From IMG/VR virus record IMGVR_UViG_3300005933_000069, positions 1 to 24,473 of that record: DNA of 24,473 bases; one strand, 5' to 3'. Positions within the stretch are counted from its first letter, which is position 1; each line of letters starts with the position of its first letter. The DNA comes from a virus. The translations under genes and the position numbers were made by a program. The notes beneath the pieces were generated by a model. The model did no database searches. It saw nothing but the letters and a program-made list of their open reading frames with translations, and had not been told where the DNA came from. This document shows, one piece after another, positions 14,370 through 22,640 of this stretch.

Positions 14370-14999
14370 TTAAACTCCTTGTGGTGGAGCCATCAGGCTC
14401 TGCGTGTTAGTGGCTGGTGCTTGTTGTACAGGCGCTTGCATTAAACTAGGCTTAGGCTCATCTTCAGGCGGTGTTTCCAGTTCTGGTAAAGTCTCTAAAG
14501 ACTCCTGCATCTCTGCAGTTAACACGCCTTCTGGAATTCTGCCGCTTGTTCCGTTTTTAATTAGCTTTTGAATACGGTTCTCATCTACAGTTGTTCCTAA
14601 AAGTTGTTCTTCTTCATCGTCATCTTCAAGATCACCTTCATAAATAGTCATTTCGAGCCCTACACGTTCAGCCAGTGCCATGATCATGTATGCAACCGGC
14701 TCAAATAGCATCAACATCAAGTCAGGATTCCACGACCCTTTTTGAAACTCTGCAAACAGGATGACCTGCGCAAGATCCATAATAGGAACACCCTCGCTGA
14801 CAGAACCCATAAGACTTGTGTACGTGTCTGGCTCAATGAAAGATTCCCATAAGTATTCAGAAGCCGCGTGTACCGAAGTAAACTTAGGAGCCTTTTCAAA
14901 CGGCGCAGGACTCTCTGGATCATTCGTCAAGGACTGGCCGGGAATTGGGCGCTTTCCGCTTTTCTGGATTTTAGTATATTCTTCTTGTACTGTTGCCAT
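14370..14999 (-). CDS. Conserved virion-associated protein, 209 aa
   Basis: The pattern GKRPIPGQSLTNDPESPAP (15-33), FTSVHAASEYLWESF (40-54) and NPDLMLMLFEPVAYMIMALA (91-110) resembles a small protein conserved beside internal-virion genes in marine phages. The middle is hydrophobic and helical. An acidic run DLEDDDEEEQLL follows (about 122-133), and a Pro/Gln-rich disordered tail ends the protein. The function is unknown; a scaffold or chaperone for virion assembly is possible. The gene sits between the 413-aa and 492-aa genes with 3-12 bp gaps. Confidence 0.7.
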   Translation of the reverse strand: MATVQEEYTKIQKSGKRPIPGQSLTNDPESPAPFEKAPKFTSVHAASEYLWESFIEPDTYTSLMGSVSEGVPIMDLAQVILFAEFQKGSWNPDLMLMLFEPVAYMIMALAERVGLEMTIYEGDLEDDDEEEQLLGTTVDENRIQKLIKNGTSGRIPEGVLTAEMQESLETLPELETPPEDEPKPSLMQAPVQQAPATNTQSLMAPPQGV

Positions 15000-15011
15000 A
15001 ATTAAAAACCT

Positions 15012-16253
15012 TTATGCGTTCTGAGACATGTAGTTGCCGTACTGGAAAGCGGTATAGCCGTAAGGACTAGAGTTGTTAGTCACGTTCTGTTCAAAAGAAC
15101 GGGCATTCATAATCTCACTAGCGCCATACTGCTGCTGCGAACCGCCAAAGCTTTCAAAGCTAGGCACATAAGCGTTGCTTGTAGTGTAGTTTGTTGTATA
15201 CTCAGGCGTGTCAACAAGGCCTACTTTCTGCATGGCTTTATTTTCTATTGCGCCGGTCACTCGTGAAGCTGCGCCCTCAAACGGGTTAGCAGTGAAATCT
15301 TCAAAAGCTGTAACGGCCCTTTCAGGAAGTCCTGTAACAGCATCGACTGCAGCAGTACCTATACGTCCTAACAAGCTGCCTTGCGGCACAGTAGGCATGT
15401 CTACGTTTATCTTTCCTACGTCTATTGTAGGCGCGACATCTATGCCTTTGAACATGCTAGGATCTGACATCAGGTCGCTCGTGCTTGGTGAGAAAGTAGT
15501 AGTCCCTCCTGTAAGTGCTTTATCATATACAGAATTAGATGTGAACTCACCGGAGCCGTAAGCTCTCGGATCATTGGGACTGATGTTAAAGCTGCTTTCA
15601 GTCACTGTCTTATCCATAGCGTTTAAAGTTTTTGTGTCTAACTCTACTACAGTAGTTTTAGAGCCTGTTAAGTTTCCAACTTTAGGAGCGTTTCCAGTGC
15701 TTCTGCTCCATGCACTATCCCCCGGCCCAAAGAAACTGCTTGCAGCGTCAAAAGATGTGCCAAACAAATTGTTGCTTGCAGTCTTTGCAAAGTTTCCAAG
15801 AGTGTCAGTGATGCCTTTAGTAATGTTGCTGTAGATACTTGCGCCTTTAGAGACTGTGTTACCTACGAACTGCATCAACTTACCGGTTGCTTGAGCAAAA
15901 CTTCCACCTGCCATTAATCCTGAAGCCACAGCTTGACCGCCCGCTGCAGCTGCTGTACCGGCCGCCGAAGCTGCAAGAGTTACTTGAGCTGTTGTAGCTG
16001 TGCCTGCTAATACTGCTGTATTGGCCGCTGCAGCCGCTGTTGTAGCTTGAGCAGCAGTCTGACCTGCTACGGCTGTCCAAGCCTGTCCTAGAGCCGCCCC
16101 CACATAAGGCATAACAAAGAACATTGCTACTTGGCCCAGTATGCCTACTTTGTTCATGAATTTGCCAAAGCTTTTAAACGCGCTTTTAATGCCCTTGCCA
16201 ATTTTCTTGACAGTTTTTTTAACGCCCTTCCAAATGCTACTTAAAAATCCCAT
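15012..16253 (-). CDS. Putative membrane-active virion/ejection protein, 413 aa
   Basis: The first 36 residues (MGFLSSIWKGVKKTVKKIGK...) carry ten Lys and no acidic residue in an amphipathic pattern like cationic antimicrobial peptides. A hydrophobic segment follows (ILGQVAMFFVMPYVGAALG, 38-56), then a long Ala/Thr-rich stretch (about 58-130) and Ser/Thr-rich downstream parts. This layout suggests a virion protein that inserts into the cell envelope during DNA ejection, in the way proposed for podovirus internal proteins. That is inference. AAGGA lies about 9 nt before the ATG. Confidence 0.7.
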   Translation of the reverse strand: MGFLSSIWKGVKKTVKKIGKGIKSAFKSFGKFMNKVGILGQVAMFFVMPYVGAALGQAWTAVAGQTAAQATTAAAAANTAVLAGTATTAQVTLAASAAGTAAAAGGQAVASGLMAGGSFAQATGKLMQFVGNTVSKGASIYSNITKGITDTLGNFAKTASNNLFGTSFDAASSFFGPGDSAWSRSTGNAPKVGNLTGSKTTVVELDTKTLNAMDKTVTESSFNISPNDPRAYGSGEFTSNSVYDKALTGGTTTFSPSTSDLMSDPSMFKGIDVAPTIDVGKINVDMPTVPQGSLLGRIGTAAVDAVTGLPERAVTAFEDFTANPFEGAASRVTGAIENKAMQKVGLVDTPEYTTNYTTSNAYVPSFESFGGSQQQYGASEIMNARSFEQNVTNNSSPYGYTAFQYGNYMSQNA

Positions 16254-16265
16254 GTTTTGTATTCC

Positions 16266-19200
16266 TTATGCGGAGTATTGTTGAATTAGATCGAGCAAAG
16301 AAGATGTCGAGGTGGTTGCATCCTTAGTTGCACCAGACTCGTTACCAATAGCCGTTGCAATTAACTGTGCTTCTCGTTGCTCATTAGCTTCATACGACTG
16401 ACGCATATATTGAGCTTCGTCTCTTAGCTGTTGCCACATCTGAGTTTGATCGAGTGCAGAGATGTTATAAGCGTTCTGAACATTCTGCTGATTAGCTGCG
16501 TTTGCGGCTGCGGTGTCGGCTGTGTTAGCTTGTCGCCTCCAAGAGATGTTAGATTGCTCCACTGCCTGTGCGTTTGCTGCGTTCCACTGATCACGTTGTT
16601 GGTCAATTGAAACATTAAACTTGCTTATGTCTGCTTCAAGCTGCGCTGTGAACTGATCTGCCTGCAAGAAGTTGCCTGCTTCAATAGCCGCAGTTCTATT
16701 AGTTTCAGAAGTGTTGAAAGAAGCCATTGCATTACGTGCAGAAGTATTAAACTGTCGCATGTTATTAGACTGGCTAATTAAAAACTGATCAAGTTGATTC
16801 TGCGACGTAGCTCCAAACTGCTTGGCCGCGTTCTGAGCTGCTTGATCAGACAACAAAGCCTGTTGCTCTAGCTGCTGATCCATCACAATGGCCTGCTGGT
16901 CATTACTCAAGTTAGCCATGTCCATAGTCAAGAAGTTCTTAGCGTTCTCTACCGATACTCTAGTACGCGCATCAGCGTTAGACAGATCTGTTTGAGCCAG
17001 AAGTGTGGCGTTCTGTAGCGCGGACTGTTGATCTGCATTGAATGAAGAAGCAGTCATTGTTTGCATAAACTTGCTGTTAGCTAACGACATCTGTTGCTCA
17101 TTCGACATAGTACTCATATCTAAGTTCGCATTCATCTGAGCATTAAACATTCCTGCGCTTTGCTCGTTACTAAGATTAGCCAAGCCCATTTGTTGTGCAA
17201 GCTGTGCGTTGACTTGGCCTGCAGCCATTTTCTTTTCGTATGTTTGTAGCTCTGCCATATTCTCAGCAGACATTGAAGCCATATCAGCCTGACTCTGCGA
17301 GCTAAGGTTTGCGAGACTAATCTTCTCTTGCATAGATAGCTGAGCCATATCAGCGTTCTGCTTGAGCTGTTCGTTCTGCGACATGACCTGTACAAACGTG
17401 CTTAGCTCTTGAGTCCTAGCGCGGTTGGCTTCAGTAAAGTTAGCTGCGTCAGTAGCTGAACGATCTTGAAGGTTTGCAAGCTCCATTTGCTGTTCGTTAC
17501 CAAGATTTGCAAGCTCCATCTGTTGTGCAAAGCCTGCATTAGTCTTCTTAAAGTCTACAAGGACATTAAGATTAGCAAGTCTTGTTTGTTGCTCAGCACT
17601 CATATTAGCTCTTTCAGTAGTATTCTTTTCAGATAACTCTGATAGTTCTATTTTAAGCTTAGCATCTAAATTAACTTCTTCCATGCGAGAATTAAGCTCA
17701 GTCTGACGTATATTCCTTTGAACTTTCGCATTATAAGAAGTGAGCTTAGACTGTTGTTCATTTGTAAGAGACTCAGAATCAGCCCTGTTCATAGACTCTA
17801 AGTTAGCTAGTTCAGTTTGCTGATCAGTAGTGAAGGTTTGAGAGATAGCTTGTTGACGTAACTCAGCATTCTTAACGCCTGTAGTTAGCTTAGCATTCAA
17901 GTTAGCAAGCTCTACTTGTTGCTTAGCACTCAAGTTCTCCGAAGAGGCTTGGTTCTGAGCAGTAAGGTTAGCAAGCTGTAAACGCTCCTCTAAACTCATG
18001 TTAGCTAACTCAGTCTGCTGACGGAACTCAGTATTCTGAGCCATGTGTTGCGCTGCAGTCTGGAGTTGAGTTAGTTTAAACCTATTAGCTTCTGAGAAGT
18101 TAGCACTATCTGTAGCAGACTTATCGGCTAACATTGCCATTTCTATCTGCTGAGCATTGCCCATACTAGCCATATCCATTTGTTGGGCTAGTTGAGCATT
18201 AGCAGTTTTAAAGGTTACTAGAGTTTCTAAGTTCTTAAAGCGCATCTGTTGTTCGGCGCTCATGTTAGCTCTTTCAGTTGTGTTCATTTCAGACAGTTGT
18301 GATAGTTCTATCTTTAGACTGCTATCTAAATTAGCTACTTTCATCTGCTGATCTAGTTCGCCTTGACGAGCAGAACGAGCAACAACATTATTTAAGCGAG
18401 TCAGTTCAAATTGATTCTCTGCTGTAAAGTTCGCAGTGTCTGTAGCGGCCTTGTCTGTTAGTTCAGCAAGTTTAATTTGTTGCTCATTAGACATGTTAGC
18501 CATATCCATTTGTTGAGCAAACTGTGCATCAGTCTTGCGGAAGTCTATAAGGGTTGAAAGCTTTGTTAACCTCTCTGTTTGTTCTGCGGTCATTGTGTCT
18601 TTAGAGGCCGCATTCATTTCAGACACTCTTTGCATCTCAACTTGTAGAGCAGGAGCAAGATTAGCTTTTCCCATGTCTTGATTAAGATCAGCCTGACGCA
18701 TAGTTTTATTTATCTGTGCGTTATATGTAGTCAAACGTGCTTGTTGATCAGCGGTCATGTTCTGACCTTCTGCTTGATTCAAAGCTTGCAGGTTTGCTAA
18801 GTCCATTTGAGCATTAGTGTTTAGCTCAGCTATGGCCGACTGCTGAGTCTGTGCAGAAGTCTGTTGGGCTCGTTGCTGAGCCATCTGCGCATTGACCATA
18901 TTTGTTTCTTGTTCTTGTTGTGCAAAAGTCATTACAGCTTGTTGATTAAAAGACCCTTGCTGTACTTTAATCTGCTGAGACATTTCTGCTGTCTGTGATG
19001 CGGCAGTCTGGCGGTTAGCAAGATTCTGCATCCGAAGTTGCATAGTATTTTGAGCAGAAGCAAGATTAGCTTGTTGCTCATTGCTTAGGTTTTGCTGTGC
19101 GCGTTGCTGTAAAGCTTGAGCATTGCTCTGAGCCATTGGCAAAGCACTTTGAATAATAGCATTGAAGAGAGCATCGCGACCGACAGTAGAAACACTTAAA

Positions 19201-21011
19201 CCTCTAGCGGCCATCTGAGCTTCTATAGCGGCTACCGCGGGTCTTGCCCACGCAGGAGTCTCTCCATCTTCCATTCCGGCAAGTAAGCCCTCCATCTGTG
19301 TAGATACTAAAGCTTCTACGGGCAGGGCGGCTACGGCGGCTACAACAACCGGATCAGCGCCAGAATCTATGGCGGCTTCAACGCTTGCGGGATCTTGTGC
19401 TACCGCGGCTGTGATTTCTTCTGGGACATTAGCCACAACTCTCATCATATCTGCGGCGGCTACTGCACGATCTTGGCCTGTTACGGCTTGCATACCTGCC
19501 GCGGCCATAGTAGGAATACCACCAATTTGCGCGGCGTCGCCTTGAGGTGCAGAGCCTGTAATAGCTTCACGACCTTCTAAGTCTATAGATGGTGCGTTAC
19601 CTAGTTCAGCGGCTATGCGCGAAGAAGCTTCGCCAACCTGTGCAACCCTTGTAGCGGCTACTGCATAGGCCGGAACAGTGTCTATATCTGTAGTGCCGCC
19701 TTCGGGTGTGAAGTCTGCGGCAAAGTACTCAGCCTGAGCCGCTTCTTTTTCTGGCGGGACTCCCATAGCATCTGCGTACTTTCGCTCTATGGCTACGCCT
19801 GTTTGGGCTTCGCGCTTTAGTTCAAGAGTAAATGCCTCTAGTTTAGCGGTCTGTTCGGGTGTAGATTGTGCGGCTACAGAGTCTGTGTAGGCTTTGCGAT
19901 CAGCTTGATTTTTAGCACTAACCCCACCTACTGTTGCATAACCCGTGTCGCCCATATCAGCGGCAGTACGTCCTACGCGTGCTGCAAAGCTTGCTTGACC
20001 TGCATCGGCTATTTGTTCTTTATTAGCGGCGGCGACATCAGCGGCTTTTAAGAACTCTGCTTGATCAGCAACTGCTTTAGGTGCGCCATCTAGTTGCGCG
20101 GCAGTGCCTTCAGCCGCTGTGCCTGTCTGTGCTGTTCTCGTAGCAGCAGCGTCTTTAAAGTCCTGTATAGCCTTAGCAGGATCAACACCACGCTCTACTG
20201 CAAGTTTAGTCAGCTCTGCAATCTTAGCTTCTGAAATAGTCACGCCTTCGCTTGTAGTAACTGCTGGGCCTTCTACGTCTTCTACGCGGAAAGTTTTGTC
20301 AGTCGTTGCTGCAGTGGCATAGTCTTTTTCGTTTGGTCGGCCTGCAGCAGTGCCCATAGCAGCTTTTTCAGCGGAAACATCACGCTGAGCTGTGTCTACT
20401 GTAGCAGCCCCTGCTTGAAATGCGGTGCCGTCTTTAGTGACTCGGCCTTGTGCAGCTTTAGTATCATCCATTTGACCAGAGACTGTTGTGGCTTTAAAGC
20501 CTTCTGCCTGTCCGTCTGTTGAAGTTAGATCAGCCTGTGAAACATTGCCTTGAGCAGCTTTCAAATATCCTGCGCCTACTGTACTTGCTCTTGCGTCTTG
20601 AGCGGCTCCAAGTTTTTTAACGTCCGTTGAAATGCCAGACTCTTGTTCAATTCCCTGTGCCTGCATTTGACGGAGGTTTGCTTGTGGCCCTTCCATTTCG
20701 ATACCAAGCGGAGGCGTAGAGCTTGGTTGTGTTTCAGACGTAGAGGTTCCGGGAACAGTAAAAGTGCCGCCGTTCCAGTTATAAGTAGTTGCAGGAACAG
20801 TAGTTACCGGCGCAGTGACGTCAGGCGTTACAGTCTCAGGAGCTGTGACACTTCCGGTAGACGTAGGCTTAGGGACTTCTGCATATGTAGGCGCAGGCTG
20901 AGTTACGTTGCCTCGCCTAGTCCTGACATAGCTATAACCGCCGCCTGCAAAAGTTGCGCGTTTAGCTTGCAGCTTCTTTAAAGTCTTTTTAGTATCTTTA
21001 TTGTTGCTCAT
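16266..21011 (-). CDS. Giant repeat protein of the virion block, 1581 aa
   Basis: Three regions can be seen. Residues 1-125 are basic then Pro/Thr-rich and look disordered. Residues ~126-700 are Ala/Thr/Gly-rich with loose AAQG-V/T-type repeats and few aromatics. Residues ~700-1400 are Gln/Asn/Met/Ala-rich and helical. The last includes ten in-register 55-residue units (729-1278) with the core N-L/M-S-x-E-Q-Q-x-x-L-A, built as five 11-residue hendecads. A less regular Gln-rich tail ends the protein. Hendecads are typical of right-handed coiled coils, so a long rod or fibrous tube is likely. No enzyme motif is seen. It may act as an ejection conduit, a scaffold or a capsid-interior fibre; none is proven. 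AAAGGA precedes the ATG by 7 nt. Confidence 0.75.
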   Translation of the reverse strand: MSNNKDTKKTLKKLQAKRATFAGGGYSYVRTRRGNVTQPAPTYAEVPKPTSTGSVTAPETVTPDVTAPVTTVPATTYNWNGGTFTVPGTSTSETQPSSTPPLGIEMEGPQANLRQMQAQGIEQESGISTDVKKLGAAQDARASTVGAGYLKAAQGNVSQADLTSTDGQAEGFKATTVSGQMDDTKAAQGRVTKDGTAFQAGAATVDTAQRDVSAEKAAMGTAAGRPNEKDYATAATTDKTFRVEDVEGPAVTTSEGVTISEAKIAELTKLAVERGVDPAKAIQDFKDAAATRTAQTGTAAEGTAAQLDGAPKAVADQAEFLKAADVAAANKEQIADAGQASFAARVGRTAADMGDTGYATVGGVSAKNQADRKAYTDSVAAQSTPEQTAKLEAFTLELKREAQTGVAIERKYADAMGVPPEKEAAQAEYFAADFTPEGGTTDIDTVPAYAVAATRVAQVGEASSRIAAELGNAPSIDLEGREAITGSAPQGDAAQIGGIPTMAAAGMQAVTGQDRAVAAADMMRVVANVPEEITAAVAQDPASVEAAIDSGADPVVVAAVAALPVEALVSTQMEGLLAGMEDGETPAWARPAVAAIEAQMAARGLSVSTVGRDALFNAIIQSALPMAQSNAQALQQRAQQNLSNEQQANLASAQNTMQLRMQNLANRQTAASQTAEMSQQIKVQQGSFNQQAVMTFAQQEQETNMVNAQMAQQRAQQTSAQTQQSAIAELNTNAQMDLANLQALNQAEGQNMTADQQARLTTYNAQINKTMRQADLNQDMGKANLAPALQVEMQRVSEMNAASKDTMTAEQTERLTKLSTLIDFRKTDAQFAQQMDMANMSNEQQIKLAELTDKAATDTANFTAENQFELTRLNNVVARSARQGELDQQMKVANLDSSLKIELSQLSEMNTTERANMSAEQQMRFKNLETLVTFKTANAQLAQQMDMASMGNAQQIEMAMLADKSATDSANFSEANRFKLTQLQTAAQHMAQNTEFRQQTELANMSLEERLQLANLTAQNQASSENLSAKQQVELANLNAKLTTGVKNAELRQQAISQTFTTDQQTELANLESMNRADSESLTNEQQSKLTSYNAKVQRNIRQTELNSRMEEVNLDAKLKIELSELSEKNTTERANMSAEQQTRLANLNVLVDFKKTNAGFAQQMELANLGNEQQMELANLQDRSATDAANFTEANRARTQELSTFVQVMSQNEQLKQNADMAQLSMQEKISLANLSSQSQADMASMSAENMAELQTYEKKMAAGQVNAQLAQQMGLANLSNEQSAGMFNAQMNANLDMSTMSNEQQMSLANSKFMQTMTASSFNADQQSALQNATLLAQTDLSNADARTRVSVENAKNFLTMDMANLSNDQQAIVMDQQLEQQALLSDQAAQNAAKQFGATSQNQLDQFLISQSNNMRQFNTSARNAMASFNTSETNRTAAIEAGNFLQADQFTAQLEADISKFNVSIDQQRDQWNAANAQAVEQSNISWRRQANTADTAAANAANQQNVQNAYNISALDQTQMWQQLRDEAQYMRQSYEANEQREAQLIATAIGNESGATKDATTSTSSLLDLIQQYSA
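17178..18827 (-). repeat. Ten tandem 165-bp (55-residue) units of four subtypes
   Basis: Units in protein order: 18663-18827, 18498-18662, 18333-18497, 18168-18332, 18003-18167, 17838-18002, 17673-17837, 17508-17672, 17343-17507, 17178-17342. None has an insertion or deletion. By likeness they form subtypes in the order gamma-alpha-beta-alpha-beta-delta-gamma-alpha-beta-delta. Alpha units share NTTERANMSAEQQ or a variant. Beta units share SATD-ANF. Gamma units share LT-YNA. Delta units share a VNAQL/KNAEL and QQ ending. Two alpha units (18168 and 17508) are identical at 39 of 55 residues by hand count. Each unit subdivides into five 11-residue repeats. Confidence 0.88.
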
Positions 21012-21026
21012 TTATTTTTCCTTTAG

Positions 21027-21974
21027 CTATGCGGCTACTTGTAAAGTATAAGTCTCTGGTTCTGTTAAACCTAGATCATCATAAATATAATCTGCGGGAT
21101 ACTCTATTTTTAATTCTGGAAGCCTCTTGTTCCTGTGGAGTTTTCCGCTGTACTTCATTTCTTCAAGCTTGTTTAAGTATGCGTCTATCCATTCACAGTC
21201 AGTACCAAAACTAGTTTCAACATCTACAGTCCCTGCTTCTCTTTCGTCATATATGTACGTAGCGGGGTATTCGTCTGTAGAATAAAAATTTAAACGTCCT
21301 TCTAAAGCTTCGTGCTTTAGGTGTAACATTTGCAGAGTGTCTTCGCCTACTATAAGATCTTCATCAAACTTAAACGCTGCTGCTTTTTTACTGAGCCAAG
21401 TAACGCGACAATGTACTTCGTTGCCTTCGCTGTATTTCTCTTGCTCGGTATAAAACTTTCTTTGAAGATTTTCAAAGTACATAGACTTCTCGTGGCTTAG
21501 GCCGCAGTCTTCTTTAAACTCTTTGTAGAAGTCTACTAGGCTTAACCCTCTATAATCTACAGTCATCGGATTTACGAAGTATAACACATTATCTACGAAA
21601 CGCAAAGAGATTTGATTAATTAAACACACTGCGTCTGGAGGAGTTTCTAAGCCCGCTAAGTGCTTGTACATCCAAACACCGTGCGGGGTTAAGAAATCAT
21701 CTCCGTCTATCATCACGCAATAGTCATCATCAGATTCTAAGAATACATCCAACAAAGTATTTTTACCTTTTGCTGGACTCCCATTGCTCTCGGTGATATA
21801 ATACTTAATATCTTCTGCACTACAATAGTTTTTAGCTTGTTCAATATATGCACTGTCTAAGCTGTTAATAACTACAACCATATCATCCTTATGTATGTTG
21901 CTGTATTCAGGATCATTGTGTCTTAAAAGGGCTTCATAGTCTGTAGACGTAAGCACATAAAACTTTAATTTCAT
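21027..21974 (-). CDS. GT-A/GT2-type glycosyltransferase
   Basis: This 315-aa protein would transfer a sugar from a nucleotide-sugar donor. The N-terminus (MKLKFYVLTSTDYEALLRHN) begins a Rossmann-like alpha/beta fold. The DxD-type donor/metal motif lies in MIDGDDFLTPHG (D90-G-D92-D93). The segment NGSPAKGKNTLLD (64-76) precedes it, matching the N-x-G-x-x-x-A-x-N-x-G-like region of GT2 enzymes. VGEDT (209-213) is the catalytic-base-like ED motif. It lies between the giant repeat protein and a holin-like gene. It may modify virion proteins or host surface glycans, but the acceptor is unknown. Its ATG overlaps the upstream stop by 4 nt. Confidence 0.8.
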   Translation of the reverse strand: MKLKFYVLTSTDYEALLRHNDPEYSNIHKDDMVVVINSLDSAYIEQAKNYCSAEDIKYYITESNGSPAKGKNTLLDVFLESDDDYCVMIDGDDFLTPHGVWMYKHLAGLETPPDAVCLINQISLRFVDNVLYFVNPMTVDYRGLSLVDFYKEFKEDCGLSHEKSMYFENLQRKFYTEQEKYSEGNEVHCRVTWLSKKAAAFKFDEDLIVGEDTLQMLHLKHEALEGRLNFYSTDEYPATYIYDEREAGTVDVETSFGTDCEWIDAYLNKLEEMKYSGKLHRNKRLPELKIEYPADYIYDDLGLTEPETYTLQVAA

Positions 21975-22147
21975 TCTTCACCCTTGTGAACAAGTTTCTG
22001 AATAGTATCTGATTCATATATCCTTATACCCAACCACACAATAGTAAATAAAGAAGCTGCTGGGGGCAGCCAAGCAACCAAAGAAAGCAGCCCTGTTGAA
22101 GCGGCTACAATATCTACTGTTTCTTTTACTGATTCTTCTACGGCCAT
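21971..22147 (-). CDS. Small membrane protein, holin-like (T7 gp17.5/class II type), 58 aa
   Basis: A 58-aa protein (MAVEESVKETVDIVAASTGL...) with a hydrophobic segment from about 12 to 42 (IVAASTGLLSLVAWLPP and SLFTIVWLGIRI), then a charged tail (YESDTIQKLVHKGEE). The W-x-G-I-R-I-x-E-x-D-T-x-Q pattern resembles small class II holins found near tail-fibre genes in podoviruses. Its location downstream of the tail fibre matches T7 gp17.5. If it is a holin, this phage has two holin-like genes. The ATG at 22147 has an AAAGGGA stretch upstream, and the stop overlaps the glycosyltransferase start. Confidence 0.72.
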   Translation of the reverse strand: MAVEESVKETVDIVAASTGLLSLVAWLPPAASLFTIVWLGIRIYESDTIQKLVHKGEE

Positions 22148-22159
22148 AGTAAGATCCCT

Positions 22160-22321
22160 TTACTGTTTAGCTTTGTTGTTTAAGAAAGCGAACTGCTCCA
22201 AAACTTTATAAGCCTTTGCAACAAATGCATCGTCTTTCGGGGTGTCTGTATAGTTGCATACAACGCTAGCAATTGACACCAGCGAGGTTGCAAGAACATA
22301 CAGATCTAACAGGTAGCCCAT
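22160..22321 (-). CDS. Small membrane-associated protein, 53 aa
   Basis: Starts MGYLLDLYVLATSLVSIASV, one hydrophobic segment of about 20 residues that can span a membrane or act as a signal anchor. A Cys and a mostly helical hydrophilic tail follow (DAFVAKAYKVLEQFAFLNNKAKQ). The TGATG junction at 22321-22323 couples it to the upstream gene, supporting it as real. Similar short proteins with a YKVLE-type tail occur next to tail-fibre or lysis genes in podoviruses, with no known function. A role with the neighbouring holin-like protein is possible. Confidence 0.7.
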   Translation of the reverse strand: MGYLLDLYVLATSLVSIASVVCNYTDTPKDDAFVAKAYKVLEQFAFLNNKAKQ

Positions 22322-22638
22322 CACCAAGGTACGCCAGCGGCTGTTGCTGGTGCTTTAGACTCTTCGATCTGAGCAGCAATGCTAGACTCAAGAGCTTCAA
22401 CAGCCTCTTCGCCCATAGATGCTTTGACCCACTCAATAGCCTGAGCTTCTGTGATGTCTGCATAGGCAGTGTAGCCGTCAGCAGTGCTGTCAGGCGTAAA
22501 GCCACAAGTGCCATAAGAGCTGCCTGAGTATGTTTCTTCGCCTACTGCTTCGCTATCGTTAGCTCGCCAGTGTGCTATTACTACGCCATCGTCTGAAGTG
22601 TTGCGTTCTAGTGTTGCGATTGTCCAAGTTACTGCCAT
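22321..22638 (-). CDS. Conserved small phage protein beside tail fibre, 105 aa (DUF7936-like)
   Basis: The protein reads MAVTWTIATLERNTSDDGVV, then VIAHWRANDSEAVGEETYSG (19-38), a YGTCGFTPD segment and an acidic helix (TEAQAIEWVKASMG), ending AAGVPW. I recognise this type from many phages, typically encoded next to tail fibre or tail assembly genes; the family may be DUF7936. The predicted fold is a beta-rich domain followed by a helix. A role in tail-fibre assembly or attachment is inferred from position only. AGGAG lies about 8 nt before the ATG, within the end of the fibre gene. Confidence 0.7.
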   Translation of the reverse strand: MAVTWTIATLERNTSDDGVVIAHWRANDSEAVGEETYSGSSYGTCGFTPDSTADGYTAYADITEAQAIEWVKASMGEEAVEALESSIAAQIEESKAPATAAGVPW

Positions 22639-22640
22639 GA

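Noticed and set aside
17178-18827. Regularly spaced DNA repeats as a CRISPR array
   Set aside because: The period is 165 bp, there is no short identical repeat with unique spacers, and the whole stretch is one coding frame.
20643-20981. 112-codon plus-strand open frame with Cys and Arg runs
   Set aside because: It is antisense to the head of the 1581-aa protein; the composition simply mirrors the Ala/Pro/Thr codons of the real gene.
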